A DNA stretch of 64,000 nt from Mixta tenebrionis (GTDB lineage Bacteria > Pseudomonadota > Gammaproteobacteria > Enterobacterales > Enterobacteriaceae): positions 1 through 64,000 of the forward strand of contig NZ_VHQI01000011.1 in the NCBI RefSeq assembly GCF_006517625.1. The letters are read 5' to 3'. The translations under genes were made by a program, and so were the position numbers. The notes under the pieces are model-generated. The model worked only from the letters and a program-made list of their open reading frames with translations. It was not told the DNA's origin and ran no database searches. This document shows positions 25,651 through 36,121 of the stretch, piece after piece (the first letter of the stretch is position 1; each line of letters starts with the position of its first letter).

Positions 25651-26178
25651 ATGTCAGATAACGCGCTTTCCCTGCTGCGCGCCATCGAATGGCTTCCCGC
25701 TTCATCGCCGCTGCTCTCCGCCGCGCTGCTGGACTGGCTGCTGGAAGAGGACTCGATGACGAAGCGCTTCGAACGCCACTGTCGGCAAGTTACCGTTGAA
25801 CCGCGCCGCGAAGGTTTCGTCACCGCCGAGGCGATTGCCGCAGAGCTGCCGTTTCTGCCGCAGGAGCCGCGCTACTGGCTGCGCGAAGTCATCCTTTTTG
25901 GCGACGGCGCGCCCTGGCTGGTTGGGCGCACGGTGGTGCCGGAATCGACGCTGACCGGACCGGAAATGAAACTTAGCCAGCTGGGTTCCTGCCCGCTGGG
26001 GCGCTATCTGTTTTCTTCCTCAACGCTGACGCGGGACTTTATCGATCCCGGCATCGTCGCGGCGCAGTGGGGACGTCGCTCACGCCTGCGTCTGTCAGGC
26101 AAGCCGCTGCTGCTGACCGAACTCTTTTTGCCCGCTTCGCCGCTCTACCAAAGTCTGTCTGGAGAACCCCGTGACTAA
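25651..26178 (+). CDS. ubiC: Chorismate pyruvate-lyase UbiC
   Basis: Cleaves chorismate to 4-hydroxybenzoate and pyruvate, the first step of ubiquinone synthesis. 175 residues (E. coli 165). Conserved segments are [13 protein letters not shown], the active-site stretch [15 protein letters not shown] with its arginine, [26 protein letters not shown] and [20 protein letters not shown]. The end ([11 protein letters not shown]) runs past the usual C-terminus and overlaps the ubiA start by 8 bp, so the two are translationally coupled. Confidence 0.95.
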   Translation: MSDNALSLLRAIEWLPASSPLLSAALLDWLLEEDSMTKRFERHCRQVTVEPRREGFVTAEAIAAELPFLPQEPRYWLREVILFGDGAPWLVGRTVVPESTLTGPEMKLSQLGSCPLGRYLFSSSTLTRDFIDPGIVAAQWGRRSRLRLSGKPLLLTELFLPASPLYQSLSGEPRD

Positions 26179-27061
26179 TATCGAAAAAGGAGTGACGCTG
26201 ACCAGGCTCCAGGCGTACAGCCGCCTGATGCGTATCGATAAACCTATCGGCTCGCTGCTGCTGCTATGGCCGACGCTGTGGGCGCTGTGGCTGGCGGGCG
26301 AGGCGGTGCCGCCGCTACAGGTGCTGCTGGTGTTCGTGCTCGGCGTCTTCTTTATGCGCGCGGCGGGCTGCGTGGTAAACGATTTTGCCGATCGGAAAAT
26401 TGACGGATATGTAAAGCGTACCCAGATGCGTCCGCTGGCCAGCGGCGCGGTAACGGAAAAAGAGGCGAAGGTGCTGTTTGTCACGCTGGCGCTGATCTCT
26501 TTCGCGCTGGTGCTGACCATGAACGCGTTGACCATCTGGCTGTCGTTTGCCGGACTGGCGCTGGCGTGGGTCTACCCCTTTATGAAGCGCTATACCCACC
26601 TGCCGCAGGTGGTGCTGGGCGCGGCCTTCGGCTGGGCGATACCGATGGGCTGGGCGGCGGTCAGCGGCAGCGTGCCGCTTAACTGCTGGCTGCTGTTTTC
26701 GGCCAATATTTGCTGGACGGTGGCCTACGATACGCAATATGCCATGGTCGACCGCGATGACGATTTAAAAATCGGCGTAAAATCAACGGCGATTCTGTTT
26801 GGCCGTTTCGATAAGCTGATTATTGGGCTGCTGCAGCTGGCGACGCTGCTGCTGCTGGCGTGGGTGGGGCTGCGAATGGCGCTGGACGGCGCCTTTTACT
26901 GGGCGCTGCTGATTGCCGGCGCGCTCTTTGTGCATCAGCAGAAGTTAATCGCTGAGCGCCAACGCGAACGCTGCTTCCAGGCTTTTCTCAATAACAACTA
27001 TGTCGGGCTGGTGATATTTGTCGGCGTGGCGCTGAATATGCCGCCGTTTAGCCAGTGGTAG
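26171..27061 (+). CDS. ubiA: 4-hydroxybenzoate octaprenyltransferase UbiA
   Basis: Inner-membrane prenyltransferase that joins the octaprenyl chain to 4-hydroxybenzoate in ubiquinone synthesis. 296 residues and about nine membrane helices. Both Asp-rich Mg-pyrophosphate motifs are present: [15 protein letters not shown] (near residue 75) and [20 protein letters not shown] (near residue 190). GTG 26171 is chosen because CTGGAGAACCCC lies just upstream. It shares an operon with ubiC, whose product is its substrate. Confidence 0.96.
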   Translation: MTNIEKGVTLTRLQAYSRLMRIDKPIGSLLLLWPTLWALWLAGEAVPPLQVLLVFVLGVFFMRAAGCVVNDFADRKIDGYVKRTQMRPLASGAVTEKEAKVLFVTLALISFALVLTMNALTIWLSFAGLALAWVYPFMKRYTHLPQVVLGAAFGWAIPMGWAAVSGSVPLNCWLLFSANICWTVAYDTQYAMVDRDDDLKIGVKSTAILFGRFDKLIIGLLQLATLLLLAWVGLRMALDGAFYWALLIAGALFVHQQKLIAERQRERCFQAFLNNNYVGLVIFVGVALNMPPFSQW

Positions 27062-27074
27062 CCCAGGCTTAATA

Positions 27075-27106
27075 AAAAGGGCGCCCCTGGGCGCCCTTGT
27101 TGTTTT
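27075..27106. terminator. Bidirectional terminator between ubiA and plsB
   Basis: AAGGGCGCCC (27077-27086) pairs with GGGCGCCCTT (27089-27098), followed by TGTTGTTTTT on the plus strand and preceded by an A-run, which gives a T-run on the minus strand. It serves both convergent genes. Confidence 0.85.
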
Positions 27107-27121
27107 TCGCGTTAGTTCGAC

Positions 27122-29545
27122 TCAGCTGTGCGCGACGGCATTTTCAATGGTCTGGCGCACATCGCTGGTAATCAGCTCTGACAGCAGACGCGAGGTATTC
27201 TGCGTTTTTTCCAGCGCCGCATCGCCGGTATCGCTGATATAGCCTTCATCGCGCAGCGTCAGCACCAGCGTCGAGAATACCGCCTTATCAAAGAACTCCG
27301 GCGCGTTGATACCGTGCAGCACCGACAGGCGCTGCGCCAGCGTACGGCTCTCTTTCTCCAGCGAACCGCGGTTAATTGCCGGATTAGCGCTAAGGATCGA
27401 GAAGGTAATGGCATAACGCTGCAGCGTTTCACGCATGCCGGCAGCCAGCAGCTGCAGCGTACGGAAGCGCGCGGCATTGAGGCGCATTGTCTCGCCTTCA
27501 ACCGTAATAAGCTGCTGACGCGCCAGCTCCGCCGCCAGCGACTGCAGCAGCTGCGGCAGCTGCGCGTTATCCCAGCGCAGGAATAGCTCGCTTTTCAGCA
27601 GCGGATAGATTACCTCAACCTGACGTAGCAGCTCCGCGGCGGCGATCTCCCGGTGCTGCTGGATAATTGCGGCGATCAGCGACGGCATAACCAGCATATG
27701 GTGCACGTTGTTGCGGTAGTAGGTCATCAGTACCGCCTGCTCGCGCGGCAGAATGATGATATCGCCGATATTGTCCTGTTCGGTTTCGAATTTGTTCATG
27801 CTTAGCGCATGGTCCAGCAGCGCTTCCGGCGTCATCGCCGGCACGGTCGCATCCGGCGAATAGGGCACGTTGCGCAGCAGTTCGAGATAGCACTCTAACT
27901 GCTCCAGCAGCTGTTCACGGGTCAGCGAGCGCTGACGCGAAGCGAGCAGGGCGGTTACGCACAGATTCATCGCGTTGGCGGCGCCGGCGTTATTAATGCG
28001 CACCATCACCTGCTGGGCGATATCGTTAACCGCCGGCGTCAGCCACTGTGGGCGCTGCGCTACGATCGGATCGATGGAGTCGCGCCACTCCGGCACCTGC
28101 TTGTTAAGGTAGCTTACCAGCGGCAGCGGTTCGCCGAAGTTAACGTAACCCTGTCCGAGGTTGCGCAGCTTGCTGAGGCCGCGCACCATCTGCATAAAGC
28201 TCTCTTTCTCTTTCGCCGCGCCGCGCAGCTCTTTGGCGTAAGTGCCCACTTCCATGACGTGCTCATAGCCGATGTAAACCGGCACCACGGTAATCGGACG
28301 ATTGCCGCCGCGCAGCATCGCCTGCAGGGTCATCGCCAGCGTGCCGGTTTTCGGATCGAGCAGGCGTCCGGTACGCGAGCGACCGCCCTCGACAAAATAC
28401 TCTACGGAATAGCCGCGGCTGAACAGTTCGCCCAGATATTCACGAAATACCGTGGAGTAGAGTTTGTTGCCTTTAAAGGTGCGGCGGATAAAGAACGCGC
28501 CCAGACGGCGGAAAATCGGCCCGGCGGGCCAGAAGTTAAGGTTGATGCCTGCGGCGATATGCGGCGGCACCAGGCCCTGATGATAGAGTACGTAGGAAAG
28601 CAGCAGGTAATCCATATGGCTGCGGTGGCAGGGCACGTAAACCAGCCCGTGCCCGTCCAGCGCCAGCTGGCGCACACGCTCGCCGCCGCTGACGTTGATG
28701 CCCTGGTAAATTTTGCTCCACGTCCAGCCGATAACGCGATCGGTAAGGCGAATCATTTCATAGGAGAAGTTGGCGGCGATTTCTTCCATCAGTTCGATGG
28801 CGTTTTGCTGCGCTTTTTCCTGCGAAATTTTCTTGCTGCGCGCTTCATCCTCTACCGCCCTGGCGATAGCCGGCGACTGCAGCAGCTTGTTAAACAGATC
28901 GTGACGCACCGGCAGGCGCGGCCCTACGGCGGCTAACCGCTGGCGGGCGAAGTGAATGCGCGCTACGCGCGCCAGCTTTTGCGCGATGGTTTTATCAGTG
29001 CCGTGTTCCGTCGCCATGCGGCGCAGCGAAACCATTGCTGAAAAGCGAACAAAGCTGTCGCGGCCAAGCCACAGCACGGCGAAAAATTTTTGCACCCCGT
29101 TCAGCTCGCGCAGATGGGGCGTCTGTTCGCCCTGCACCTCGCGTCCCGGCGCGCGGCCGAACATCACGGAAACCGGCACCATCTGCACATCTAAATCGGG
29201 GTTATTGCGGTGCAGATCGAGATAGTCGTGAAACAGCTTCACCGATTGCTGATTGGGCACGAAATAGGGGAAAACGCGCGGGCCGTCGTGAATAAAAACG
29301 TAGCGCGGCAGCAGCGTGCCGTCGATCTCCAGCGGCTCAAGCGGATCGGGCAGATCGTGCAGACGGCACTGGGTACGCAGCGCCAGCAGATCGGCCTTTG
29401 AATCGTAAGGCAGCACATACATAATGGGCCGCGAGGTATCCAGGCCCAGTTCGGTGACCGGATCGCCCGGTATCGCCTTACTTTTAACTAAAAATGTAAG
29501 TGGTAAATTCAGTAACTTATAATAAAGTTTACGCCAACCTGACAT
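27122..29545 (-). CDS. plsB: Glycerol-3-phosphate acyltransferase PlsB
   Basis: Membrane enzyme acylating sn-glycerol-3-phosphate, the first step of phospholipid synthesis. ATG 29545 ([15 protein letters not shown]) yields 807 residues, the E. coli length. An in-frame ATG at 29554 has a better-spaced AGAGG and would add three residues. Acyltransferase motifs: [13 protein letters not shown] (block I, HX4D), [18 protein letters not shown] (block II), [21 protein letters not shown] (block III), [19 protein letters not shown] (block IV). It is divergent from dgkA, another lipid gene. Confidence 0.97.
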   Translation of the reverse strand: MSGWRKLYYKLLNLPLTFLVKSKAIPGDPVTELGLDTSRPIMYVLPYDSKADLLALRTQCRLHDLPDPLEPLEIDGTLLPRYVFIHDGPRVFPYFVPNQQSVKLFHDYLDLHRNNPDLDVQMVPVSVMFGRAPGREVQGEQTPHLRELNGVQKFFAVLWLGRDSFVRFSAMVSLRRMATEHGTDKTIAQKLARVARIHFARQRLAAVGPRLPVRHDLFNKLLQSPAIARAVEDEARSKKISQEKAQQNAIELMEEIAANFSYEMIRLTDRVIGWTWSKIYQGINVSGGERVRQLALDGHGLVYVPCHRSHMDYLLLSYVLYHQGLVPPHIAAGINLNFWPAGPIFRRLGAFFIRRTFKGNKLYSTVFREYLGELFSRGYSVEYFVEGGRSRTGRLLDPKTGTLAMTLQAMLRGGNRPITVVPVYIGYEHVMEVGTYAKELRGAAKEKESFMQMVRGLSKLRNLGQGYVNFGEPLPLVSYLNKQVPEWRDSIDPIVAQRPQWLTPAVNDIAQQVMVRINNAGAANAMNLCVTALLASRQRSLTREQLLEQLECYLELLRNVPYSPDATVPAMTPEALLDHALSMNKFETEQDNIGDIIILPREQAVLMTYYRNNVHHMLVMPSLIAAIIQQHREIAAAELLRQVEVIYPLLKSELFLRWDNAQLPQLLQSLAAELARQQLITVEGETMRLNAARFRTLQLLAAGMRETLQRYAITFSILSANPAINRGSLEKESRTLAQRLSVLHGINAPEFFDKAVFSTLVLTLRDEGYISDTGDAALEKTQNTSRLLSELITSDVRQTIENAVAHS

Positions 29546-29673
29546 AGACAACATGAAGCCTCTTGTTAGCAAAGCGCGGCAAGCATACCAGAAAGTGTAT
29601 TGAAGATCTGTGGTGTTGCAGTTAGTGCTCCACCCTGACATTGACGTTAAACATGGCAAAGGGTTCCCTGAAG

Positions 29674-30042
29674 ATGGCAAATAACGTAACGGGCCTGGTG
29701 CGCATCATTAAAGCGGCCGGCTATTCCTGGCAAGGTTTACGCGCTGCCTGGCAACATGAGGCGGCATTTCGTCAGGAAGCGGTTATGGCGCTGGTGGCGA
29801 TAGTTATCGCCTGCTGGCTGGATATTGATGCCGTCACGCGGGTTATGCTGATCGGTTCAGTAGCGCTGGTTATGATTGTTGAAATCCTTAACAGCGCTAT
29901 CGAGGCGGTTGTAGATCGTATCGGCAATGAATTCCATCCGCTGGCCGGGCGGGCGAAGGACATGGGCTCCGCCGCCGTTTTGCTCAGCATCATACTGGCG
30001 CTCTTTGTCTGGGTAACCTTGCTCTGGTCATATTTGCGATAG
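29674..30042 (+). CDS. dgkA: Diacylglycerol kinase DgkA
   Basis: Small trimeric inner-membrane kinase that recycles diacylglycerol from membrane-derived oligosaccharide and LPS synthesis to phosphatidate. ATG 29674 ([19 protein letters not shown]) gives 122 residues, as in E. coli. An in-frame ATG at 29653 would add seven residues without better support. Three membrane helices; the signature [16 protein letters not shown] with the catalytic glutamate is intact, followed by [14 protein letters not shown]. Confidence 0.96.
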   Translation: MANNVTGLVRIIKAAGYSWQGLRAAWQHEAAFRQEAVMALVAIVIACWLDIDAVTRVMLIGSVALVMIVEILNSAIEAVVDRIGNEFHPLAGRAKDMGSAAVLLSIILALFVWVTLLWSYLR

Positions 30043-30104
30043 CGCTTCCGTAATAGACAAAGTGTCGTTTTTTACACGGCATTTGGTTTCCATTCCGCCA
30101 ATAC

Positions 30105-30139
30105 CTGTATATACTCACAGCGACTGTATAAACAACCAG
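30105..30139. promoter_or_regulatory. Two LexA (SOS) boxes upstream of lexA
   Basis: CTGTATATACTCACAG (30105-30120) and CTGTATAAACAACCAG (30124-30139) both fit CTG-N10-CAG and lie 9-43 bp before the lexA start. The double-box arrangement is that of E. coli lexA and implies autoregulation. Confidence 0.95.
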
Positions 30140-30147
30140 GGGGCGGG

Positions 30148-30756
30148 ATGAAAACCTTAACGGCTCGGCAGCAGCAGGTTTATGACCTGATTCGCGATCA
30201 TATTAACCAGACGGGGATGCCGCCTACGCGTGCGGAAATCGCCTCCCAGCTGGGATTTCGCTCCCCTAACGCTGCTGAAGAACACCTGAAGGCGCTGGCG
30301 CGTAAAGGCGTTATTGAGATGGTGTCCGGCGCGTCGCGCGGTATCCGCCTGATGGCGGAAGAAGAAAACGGTCTGCCGCTCATCGGGCGCGTCGCCGCCG
30401 GCGAGCCGCTGCTGGCGCAGGAGCACATTGAAAGCCGTTTCCAGGTCGATCCTAATCTGTTTAAGCCCCATGCGGATTTCCTGCTGCGCGTAAGCGGCAT
30501 GTCGATGAAAGATATTGGCATCGTTGATGGCGATCTGCTGGCGGTGCATAAAACGCAGGATGTGCGCAACGGGCAGGTAGTTGTCGCGCGTATTGACGAT
30601 GAAGTAACCGTAAAACGCCTGAAAAAACAGGGTAATACGGTGCAGCTGCTGCCAGAAAACAGCGATTTCCAACCGATCGTGGTCGATCTGCAGCAGCAGA
30701 CGCTGACGATTGAAGGCCTTGCCGTCGGCGTTATTCGTAATGGTGACTGGCTCTGA
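30148..30756 (+). CDS. lexA: SOS repressor LexA
   Basis: Represses DNA-damage genes and cleaves itself when stimulated by RecA-ssDNA. 202 residues as in E. coli. The winged helix occupies about residues 1-70 (recognition region [20 protein letters not shown]). The cleavage bond is Ala84-Gly85 (RVAAGEPLL). The catalytic Ser119 (RVSGMSM) and Lys156 (DEVTVKRL) are at the canonical positions, so the protein should be fully functional. Two SOS boxes precede it and dinF follows 95 bp later. Confidence 0.98.
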   Translation: MKTLTARQQQVYDLIRDHINQTGMPPTRAEIASQLGFRSPNAAEEHLKALARKGVIEMVSGASRGIRLMAEEENGLPLIGRVAAGEPLLAQEHIESRFQVDPNLFKPHADFLLRVSGMSMKDIGIVDGDLLAVHKTQDVRNGQVVVARIDDEVTVKRLKKQGNTVQLLPENSDFQPIVVDLQQQTLTIEGLAVGVIRNGDWL

Positions 30757-30851
30757 CGGCGCGGTGGCGGCTATGGTCGCCACCCCATTTCGCTTCCTCT
30801 CTTTTTCTCCGGCGATAACCGCTGTGGCCTGTCGCCATATAGTTATCACGG

Positions 30852-32180
30852 ATGGTCATGCAATTCTTTTCAGCAACTGATAAAAAACTCTGGCGGCTGG
30901 CGCTGCCGATGATTCTTTCCAATATTACCGTTCCGTTATTGGGCCTGGTTGATACTGCCGTTATTGGTCATCTTGACAGTCCGGTTTATCTCGGCGGCGT
31001 GGCCGTTGGCGCCACCGCGACCAGCTTTCTGTTTATGCTGCTGCTGTTCCTGCGTATGAGCACGACCGGCCTGACATCGCAGGCGTTCGGCGCCGGCGAT
31101 AAGGCAGGCCTGGCGCGCGCGCTGGTTCAGCCGCTGCTGATGGCGCTGGCGGCCGGCGCGCTGTTTGTCGTGCTGCGCTATCCGCTCAGTAGCCTGGCGG
31201 CGCAGGTAGTAGGCGGCAGCCCGCAGGTGCTTGAGCAGGCGCAGCTTTTTATCCAGGTGCGCTGGCTCAGCGCCCCCGCCACCCTGGCGAACCTGGTGAT
31301 TCTTGGTTGGCTGCTGGGCGTGCAGTATGCGCGGGCGCCGGTAATTTTGCTGGTGACGGGCAACTTGGTGAATATCCTGCTCGATCTGTGGTTTGTGATC
31401 GGTCTTGACTGGGGCGTCGCCGGCGCCGCATCGGCAACGGCTATTGCCGAATACGTTACGCTGGCGGTAGGGCTGATGATGGTGCGGCACGTCATGCGTC
31501 TGCGTCAGGTTTCTTTTGCTCTGCTGAAGCGGGCGCTGTGCGGAGATATGCGCCGCCTGCTGCGTCTGAACCGCGATATTATGGTGCGCTCGTTGTTGCT
31601 ACAGGCCTGCTTTGCGTCGGTAACAATACTGGGCGCGCGCATGGGCAGCGAGATTGTCGCGGTGAACGCCGTGCTGCTGATGTTCCTGACCTTTACCGCC
31701 TATGCGCTGGACGGTTTCGCCTATGCGGTAGAGGCGGTATCAGGCGAAGCCTTCGGCGCGCGCGATGCGGATAAACTGCATCACGTCTGGCGCGCCGCCT
31801 GTCGTCAGGCCGGCGCGGTGGCGCTGCTGTTCGCCTGCGCCTGGGGAATATGGGGGCGGGAGATCGTTGCGCTGCTTACCTCTCTGCCCGCTCTGCAAAC
31901 GCTGGCCGATCGCTATCTGTTCTGGCAGATGATTTTGCCGTTGGCCGGCGTCTGGTGCTATCTGTTGGACGGCATGTTTATCGGCGCCACGCGCGGACGT
32001 GAAATGCGTAACAGCATGGCGCTGGCCGCGCTGGGCTTTGCCTTAACGCTGCTCACGCTGCCGCGGCTTGGTAATCATGGCCTGTGGCTGGCGGTCACGG
32101 TTTTCCTGCTGCTGCGTGGCTTAACGCTGGGCTGGATATGGCGCCGTTATCAACGGCGCGGCGACTGGTTCACGATTTGA
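30852..32180 (+). CDS. dinF: MATE family efflux protein DinF
   Basis: Damage-inducible inner-membrane transporter of the MATE family, with about twelve helices in two homologous halves (ALPMILSNITVPLLGLVDTA near the N-terminus, ALDGFAYAVEAVSGEAFGAR in the second half). 442 residues. E. coli DinF has been tied to tolerance of oxidants and bile salts; substrate here is unknown. ATGs at 30852 and 30858 are both possible. It is in the lexA operon and so under SOS control. Confidence 0.93.
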   Translation: MVMQFFSATDKKLWRLALPMILSNITVPLLGLVDTAVIGHLDSPVYLGGVAVGATATSFLFMLLLFLRMSTTGLTSQAFGAGDKAGLARALVQPLLMALAAGALFVVLRYPLSSLAAQVVGGSPQVLEQAQLFIQVRWLSAPATLANLVILGWLLGVQYARAPVILLVTGNLVNILLDLWFVIGLDWGVAGAASATAIAEYVTLAVGLMMVRHVMRLRQVSFALLKRALCGDMRRLLRLNRDIMVRSLLLQACFASVTILGARMGSEIVAVNAVLLMFLTFTAYALDGFAYAVEAVSGEAFGARDADKLHHVWRAACRQAGAVALLFACAWGIWGREIVALLTSLPALQTLADRYLFWQMILPLAGVWCYLLDGMFIGATRGREMRNSMALAALGFALTLLTLPRLGNHGLWLAVTVFLLLRGLTLGWIWRRYQRRGDWFTI

Positions 32181-32405
32181 CATACTTGCTAACGGTTGCG
32201 TTTATTACCTGAATCCGCTGGTTTTTTGGCGAATTCAACAGGTTTATTGCCTGTTTATTAGTTCATCCTTCTGCGTTTTCGGGCAGAACTGTCGCTTCCT
32301 GCTATAGTTAAAGGGCGAGAAACAAGGAATCAGCGTTTTATTTTGCAGAACGCAACGATGCTGATATTCATCGAGCTGCTAACACCTAAGGTAGAGGAAA
32401 CAACT

Positions 32406-32618
32406 ATGAACAGAGACGAAGCCGGCGGTAACTGGAAACAGTTTAAAGGTAAGATGAAGGAAAAGTGGGGCAAGCTGACCGATGACGATATGACCGTGAT
32501 TGAAGGTAAACGCGATCAGCTGGTTGGTAAAATTCAGGAACGCTACGGCTATGCAAAAGACGAAGCGGAAAAAGAAGTAAGCGACTGGGAAACCCAAAAC
32601 CACGATTATCGCTGGTAA
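32406..32618 (+). CDS. yjbJ: CsbD-family stress protein YjbJ
   Basis: 70-residue, highly charged, hydrophilic protein of the CsbD family (E. coli YjbJ, 69 residues), abundant in stationary phase and of unknown function. Start ATG 32406 (MNRDEAGGNWKQFKGKMKEKW) follows GTAGAGGAAACAACT. The frame continues upstream, but those residues are unlike the family. The motif GKRDQLVGKIQERYGYAKDEA is the CsbD core. Regulation by RpoS is known in E. coli and only inferred here. Confidence 0.95.
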   Translation: MNRDEAGGNWKQFKGKMKEKWGKLTDDDMTVIEGKRDQLVGKIQERYGYAKDEAEKEVSDWETQNHDYRW

Positions 32619-32651
32619 AATTTTAGCCTTTCAGGACGATGCTCCTACCCT

Positions 32652-32668
32652 GGCACACGGAGTGTGCC
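32652..32668 (+). terminator. Hairpin after yjbJ
   Basis: GGCACAC (32652-32658) and GTGTGCC (32662-32668) pair around GGA, between convergent yjbJ and zur. There is no T-run, so the call rests on position. Confidence 0.4.
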
Positions 32669-32809
32669 GCTCTCCCTGACGATAAATCCTGCTTTTAGCG
32701 CCGCGCATATTTCCATTGTCGATATGGCGTTTTATGACGCTGATTGATTAATGACGTTCACGCTAAGGTTTTGTTTACTCCAGCTTTATCTGGATCGCTT
32801 TGCTGTTGC

Positions 32810-33322
32810 TCAGCGTCCGCGCTTTTTGCTTAGCGGGCGATGATCGTGCGTACAGCTTTCGGGATGCTGGCAGCTTTCCACTTCCTTACAGCTTGCGCAC
32901 AGGCCATGCGCTTCAATCACGCTGGAGCTTAAGGCAAAACCGCTCTGCTGCGCCAGCAGTTCCAGAATAGATTCCACGCCATGCGCCTGCTGCTCGCTTA
33001 CCGCCCCGCAGCGATCGCAAATTAACATCGCCGAAGTATGGGGCGGCTGCTCAAAGTGATGACAGACCACATAACTGTTGTTGGATTCCACCCGGTGAAT
33101 AAAGCCCTGCTCCAGTAGAAAATCGAGCGCGCGATACACCGTAGGCGGTTTCGCCTGCGGCTCGGATACGCGTAGCAGATCGAGCAGATCGTAAGCGCTG
33201 ATAGCGCCGTTTCGCTCGCTCATTAAACGCAGCACCTCCAGACGCTGCGGCGTCAGGCGCACGTTGCGTTGCTGACAGATTTTCTCCGCCTGCGACAGAA
33301 TCTGTTGTGAAGGTGAGACCAT
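32810..33322 (-). CDS. zur: Zinc uptake regulator Zur
   Basis: Fur-family repressor of zinc import genes when zinc is replete. 170 residues (E. coli 171). The N-terminal winged helix includes RLTPQRLEVLRLM and PPTVYRALDFLLEQGFIHRVE. The C-terminal dimerisation domain holds zinc ligands in HHFEQPPHTSAMLICDRCG and in the Cys-rich LCASCKEVESCQHPESC. Upstream on its strand is a sequence resembling a Zur operator. Confidence 0.95.
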   Translation of the reverse strand: MVSPSQQILSQAEKICQQRNVRLTPQRLEVLRLMSERNGAISAYDLLDLLRVSEPQAKPPTVYRALDFLLEQGFIHRVESNNSYVVCHHFEQPPHTSAMLICDRCGAVSEQQAHGVESILELLAQQSGFALSSSVIEAHGLCASCKEVESCQHPESCTHDHRPLSKKRGR

Positions 33323-33340
33323 AAGTATTCTCCGGCGATT

Positions 33341-33363
33341 GAGATGTTATCTTATCACGCTGC
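33341..33363. promoter_or_regulatory. Possible Zur operator in front of zur
   Basis: The segment starting GAGATGTTATCTTATCAC matches about 16 of 22 fixed positions of the enterobacterial Zur consensus. The left arm (ATGTTAT) is perfect and the right arm is degenerate. It starts 19 bp upstream of the zur ATG, the right place for autoregulation. By motif only. Confidence 0.4.
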
Positions 33364-33749
33364 GCAAAAAACGCCGACTCCTTCCTTAACTTCCCTGAAA
33401 AAGCCCAATTCGGGTGGTTTTCACGCCTTCTTATTCCACTGTCGTTAAGCGCCAGCAAAACTCCGACCGGACAAAATGAAACGCCGCCCTTTAGCACCAT
33501 TCTTAATAAGCGATTATTAATTGCAGCGGTATCTAACCAGGGCTAATGTTCAATAAGTCTTAAGCGGCAAAGGTTAAATAAAAGCCGCACCAATAAGAAA
33601 CTTTAAGTAATAATCTGGTTATTAAACCGGCAATTCATTGATAAGCCGGGGGAAATGCCCTGAGTTCGGGGCAATAAATCAGGAATTTATTGGTCATAAT
33701 TCGGTCAGTGGTTTCCTGCTTACTGTTAGATTATTTTGGATGGCGTCTG
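33364..33749. other. Intergenic region upstream of the TraF_2-like gene
   Basis: About 385 bp, AT-rich toward its right end, without a gene. It should contain the promoter of the plus-strand beta-barrel gene. I saw no clear operator apart from the Zur-like site at its left edge. Confidence 0.4.
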
Positions 33750-35024
33750 ATGATGGCAATGAAAAATGTTAAATGTTTTAAAATTTCTACTGTAACTGCA
33801 TTAACTACGATTATGTTAACGCCGTTTTCCTCGCAGGCGGCCGGCAGCTATTTTGATGCGCGTAACGATGCGATGGGCGGAACTGGCGTAGCGTCGTCAA
33901 CTTTCGCCACCGCACCGCTGGCGAACCCCGCGCTGTTAACTAAAGGACGCGCTGAAGATAGCGTCAGTCTGATTCTGCCCTCCGTTGGCGTGCAGATCGG
34001 CGATAAAGATAAAATGCTCGATAAGATCGATGATGTTAACGACACGGTGAATTACTACCGCAATGTATTCAAAGGCCTTGATGCGAGCAATCTGGGCGAT
34101 CTGGGCGCGCTGCTGGAGAGCTATGCCAGAGTTCGCTCCGCTTCCGGCGAGTTAGCCAGCCAGCTGCGCGACCTGCGCGGCAACCGGGCCGATGGTTCTG
34201 CTGGCGCGGCAATCGTGGCGGCGGTGCCGAACGAAACCCTGCCGTTCGCCTTTGTGGCGAAAGCCTATGGTACGGCACATGTGCAAACTGATGTGGCGCA
34301 AAGCGATATCGACTATCTCGATGCGGTAGCCGCTGGCGATCGCATTCCTGCTCCAGGCGATCGGTATCTGCTGCGTTCCAGCGCCACGGGCGTTGCTGCC
34401 GTGGTAGCGGATTATGGCATCGCCTTTGCCCATCAGTTTAAAATTGGCGAGCAGGCGGTTTCGGTCGGTATTACGCCGAAGCTGCAGCAGACATACCTCT
34501 ATAACTATCGCGCCACGATCTATAACTTCGATAAGGATAAGGTCACCAACGGCGAATATCGCACCAACGATACCGGATTTAACCTGGATGCGGGGCTGTC
34601 TGCCGACGTCGGCGATAGCTGGACCTTTGGCCTGAGCGCGCAGAACCTGATATCGCGCAATATCGAGACCAAAGAAGTGGCAGGCTATCGCGATACTTAT
34701 CAGATCCGCCCGCTGGTCACCGCCGGCGCCGCCTGGCATAGCAAAACGCTGACCGCCAGCCTGGATGTTGACGCCACGGTGACAAAACGCTTTAAGTCGC
34801 AGGGTGACAGCCAGTATGCGGGCGTAGGCGTAGAATACCGCGTGCTGGACTGGCTGCAGCTGCGCGGCGGCTATCATGCCGATATGAAATCTAATGATAC
34901 TGACGTGGTCAGCGCCGGTATTGGCCTTGCGCCTTTCAACAACCGCGTCCATCTCGATCTTGCCGGTTCGGTGGGAGAAGACAACAGCTGGGGCGCGATG
35001 GCGCAGCTGGGCTTCTCTTTCTGA
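33750..35024 (+). CDS. Outer-membrane beta-barrel protein of the TraF_2-type family
   Basis: From ATG 33750 the protein is 424 residues. An N-terminal signal peptide ends FSSQAAG. The mature N-terminus (SYFDARNDAMGGTGVASS followed by APLANPALLTKG) is the pattern of FadL/PorV-like barrels, in which the NPA-type element starts the barrel. The second half has many amphipathic strands, and the last residue is Phe (MAQLGFSF), as in outer-membrane proteins. Databases tend to label such proteins 'conjugal transfer protein TraF', but no conjugation gene is nearby, so that name is misleading. Three ATGs lie at 33750, 33753 and 33759. The ligand is unknown. It sits between zur and dusA. Confidence 0.7.
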   Translation: MMAMKNVKCFKISTVTALTTIMLTPFSSQAAGSYFDARNDAMGGTGVASSTFATAPLANPALLTKGRAEDSVSLILPSVGVQIGDKDKMLDKIDDVNDTVNYYRNVFKGLDASNLGDLGALLESYARVRSASGELASQLRDLRGNRADGSAGAAIVAAVPNETLPFAFVAKAYGTAHVQTDVAQSDIDYLDAVAAGDRIPAPGDRYLLRSSATGVAAVVADYGIAFAHQFKIGEQAVSVGITPKLQQTYLYNYRATIYNFDKDKVTNGEYRTNDTGFNLDAGLSADVGDSWTFGLSAQNLISRNIETKEVAGYRDTYQIRPLVTAGAAWHSKTLTASLDVDATVTKRFKSQGDSQYAGVGVEYRVLDWLQLRGGYHADMKSNDTDVVSAGIGLAPFNNRVHLDLAGSVGEDNSWGAMAQLGFSF

Positions 35025-35125
35025 TCGTGCGGCTGCGCCAGAAGCGGCGCAGCCGCTACAGCCTTGCGGTGAAGCTGTGGTATCATCGCGCATAATTTCC
35101 ACGAACGATTCGGGCCTCTCGCTTT

Positions 35126-36121
35126 ATGTCCCAGCAATTCCCTTCTCAACGTTTCTCCATCGCGCCGATGCTCGACTGGACCGATCGCCACTGCCGCTAT
35201 TTTCATCGTCAGCTGACGCAAAATACGTTGCTTTACACCGAGATGGTGACGACCGGCGCCATTATTCATGGCAAAGGCGACTATCTGGCATACAGCGAAG
35301 AAGAACATCCGGTGGCGTTACAGCTGGGCGGCAGCGATCCGGCGGCGCTGGCGCAGTGCGCGCAGCTGGCGCAGGCGCGCGGCTACGATGAAATTAACCT
35401 GAACGTAGGCTGCCCTTCAGATCGCGTACAGAATGGCCGTTTCGGCGCCTGCCTGATGGGCGAGGCCGCGTTGGTCGCCGACTGCGTTAAAGCGATGCGC
35501 GACGCGGCGTCCATCCCGGTGACGGTAAAAACCCGCATCGGTATTGATGACCAGGATAGCTATGAATTTTTGTGCGACTTTATCGGCACCGTTGCGCAGC
35601 AGGGCGGCTGCGATACTTTTATTATCCATGCCCGTAAAGCCTGGCTTTCCGGGCTGAGCCCGAAAGAGAACCGCGAGATCCCGCCGCTGGATTACCCACG
35701 CGTTTATCAGCTCAAGCGTGACTTCCCGCAGCTGACGCTGGCGCTAAACGGCGGCGTTAAATCGCTGGCAGAGGCGCAGACCCATTTACAGCATATCGAT
35801 GGCGTCATGATGGGGCGTGAAGCCTATCAGAACCCCGGTCTGCTGGGGCAGGTCGATCGCGTGCTGTTTGGCAGCGAGGCGCCGGACGCCGATCCCATCG
35901 CCGTAGTACGCGCCATGTATCCCTATATTGAGCGCGAGCTGACGCAGGGCACTTATCTCGGACATATTACGCGCCATATGCTCGGCCTGTTCCAGGGGAT
36001 ACCGGGCGCGCGACAATGGCGTCGCTATCTGAGTGAGAACGCGCATAAGCCGGGAGCTGATATCGAAGTGGTAGAAAAAGCGTTGTCGCTGGTTGCCGAT
36101 AAGATAAATGTCAGCGCCTGA
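35126..36121 (+). CDS. dusA: tRNA-dihydrouridine synthase A
   Basis: FMN enzyme reducing U20/U20a in the D-loop of tRNAs. 331 residues. Conserved TIM-barrel motifs: [59 protein letters not shown] with the catalytic cysteine, [30 protein letters not shown] and [15 protein letters not shown]. The E. coli neighbour pspG is absent; a 325-bp gap follows. Confidence 0.96.
   Translation: MSQQFPSQRFSIAPMLDWTDRHCRYFHRQLTQNTLLYTEMVTTGAIIHGKGDYLAYSEEEHPVALQLGGSDPAALAQCAQLAQARGYDEINLNVGCPSDRVQNGRFGACLMGEAALVADCVKAMRDAASIPVTVKTRIGIDDQDSYEFLCDFIGTVAQQGGCDTFIIHARKAWLSGLSPKENREIPPLDYPRVYQLKRDFPQLTLALNGGVKSLAEAQTHLQHIDGVMMGREAYQNPGLLGQVDRVLFGSEAPDADPIAVVRAMYPYIERELTQGTYLGHITRHMLGLFQGIPGARQWRRYLSENAHKPGADIEVVEKALSLVADKINVSA

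Noticed and set aside
34152-35102. A 316-codon minus-strand frame
   Set aside because: It is antisense to the beta-barrel gene and lacks domains or a start signal.
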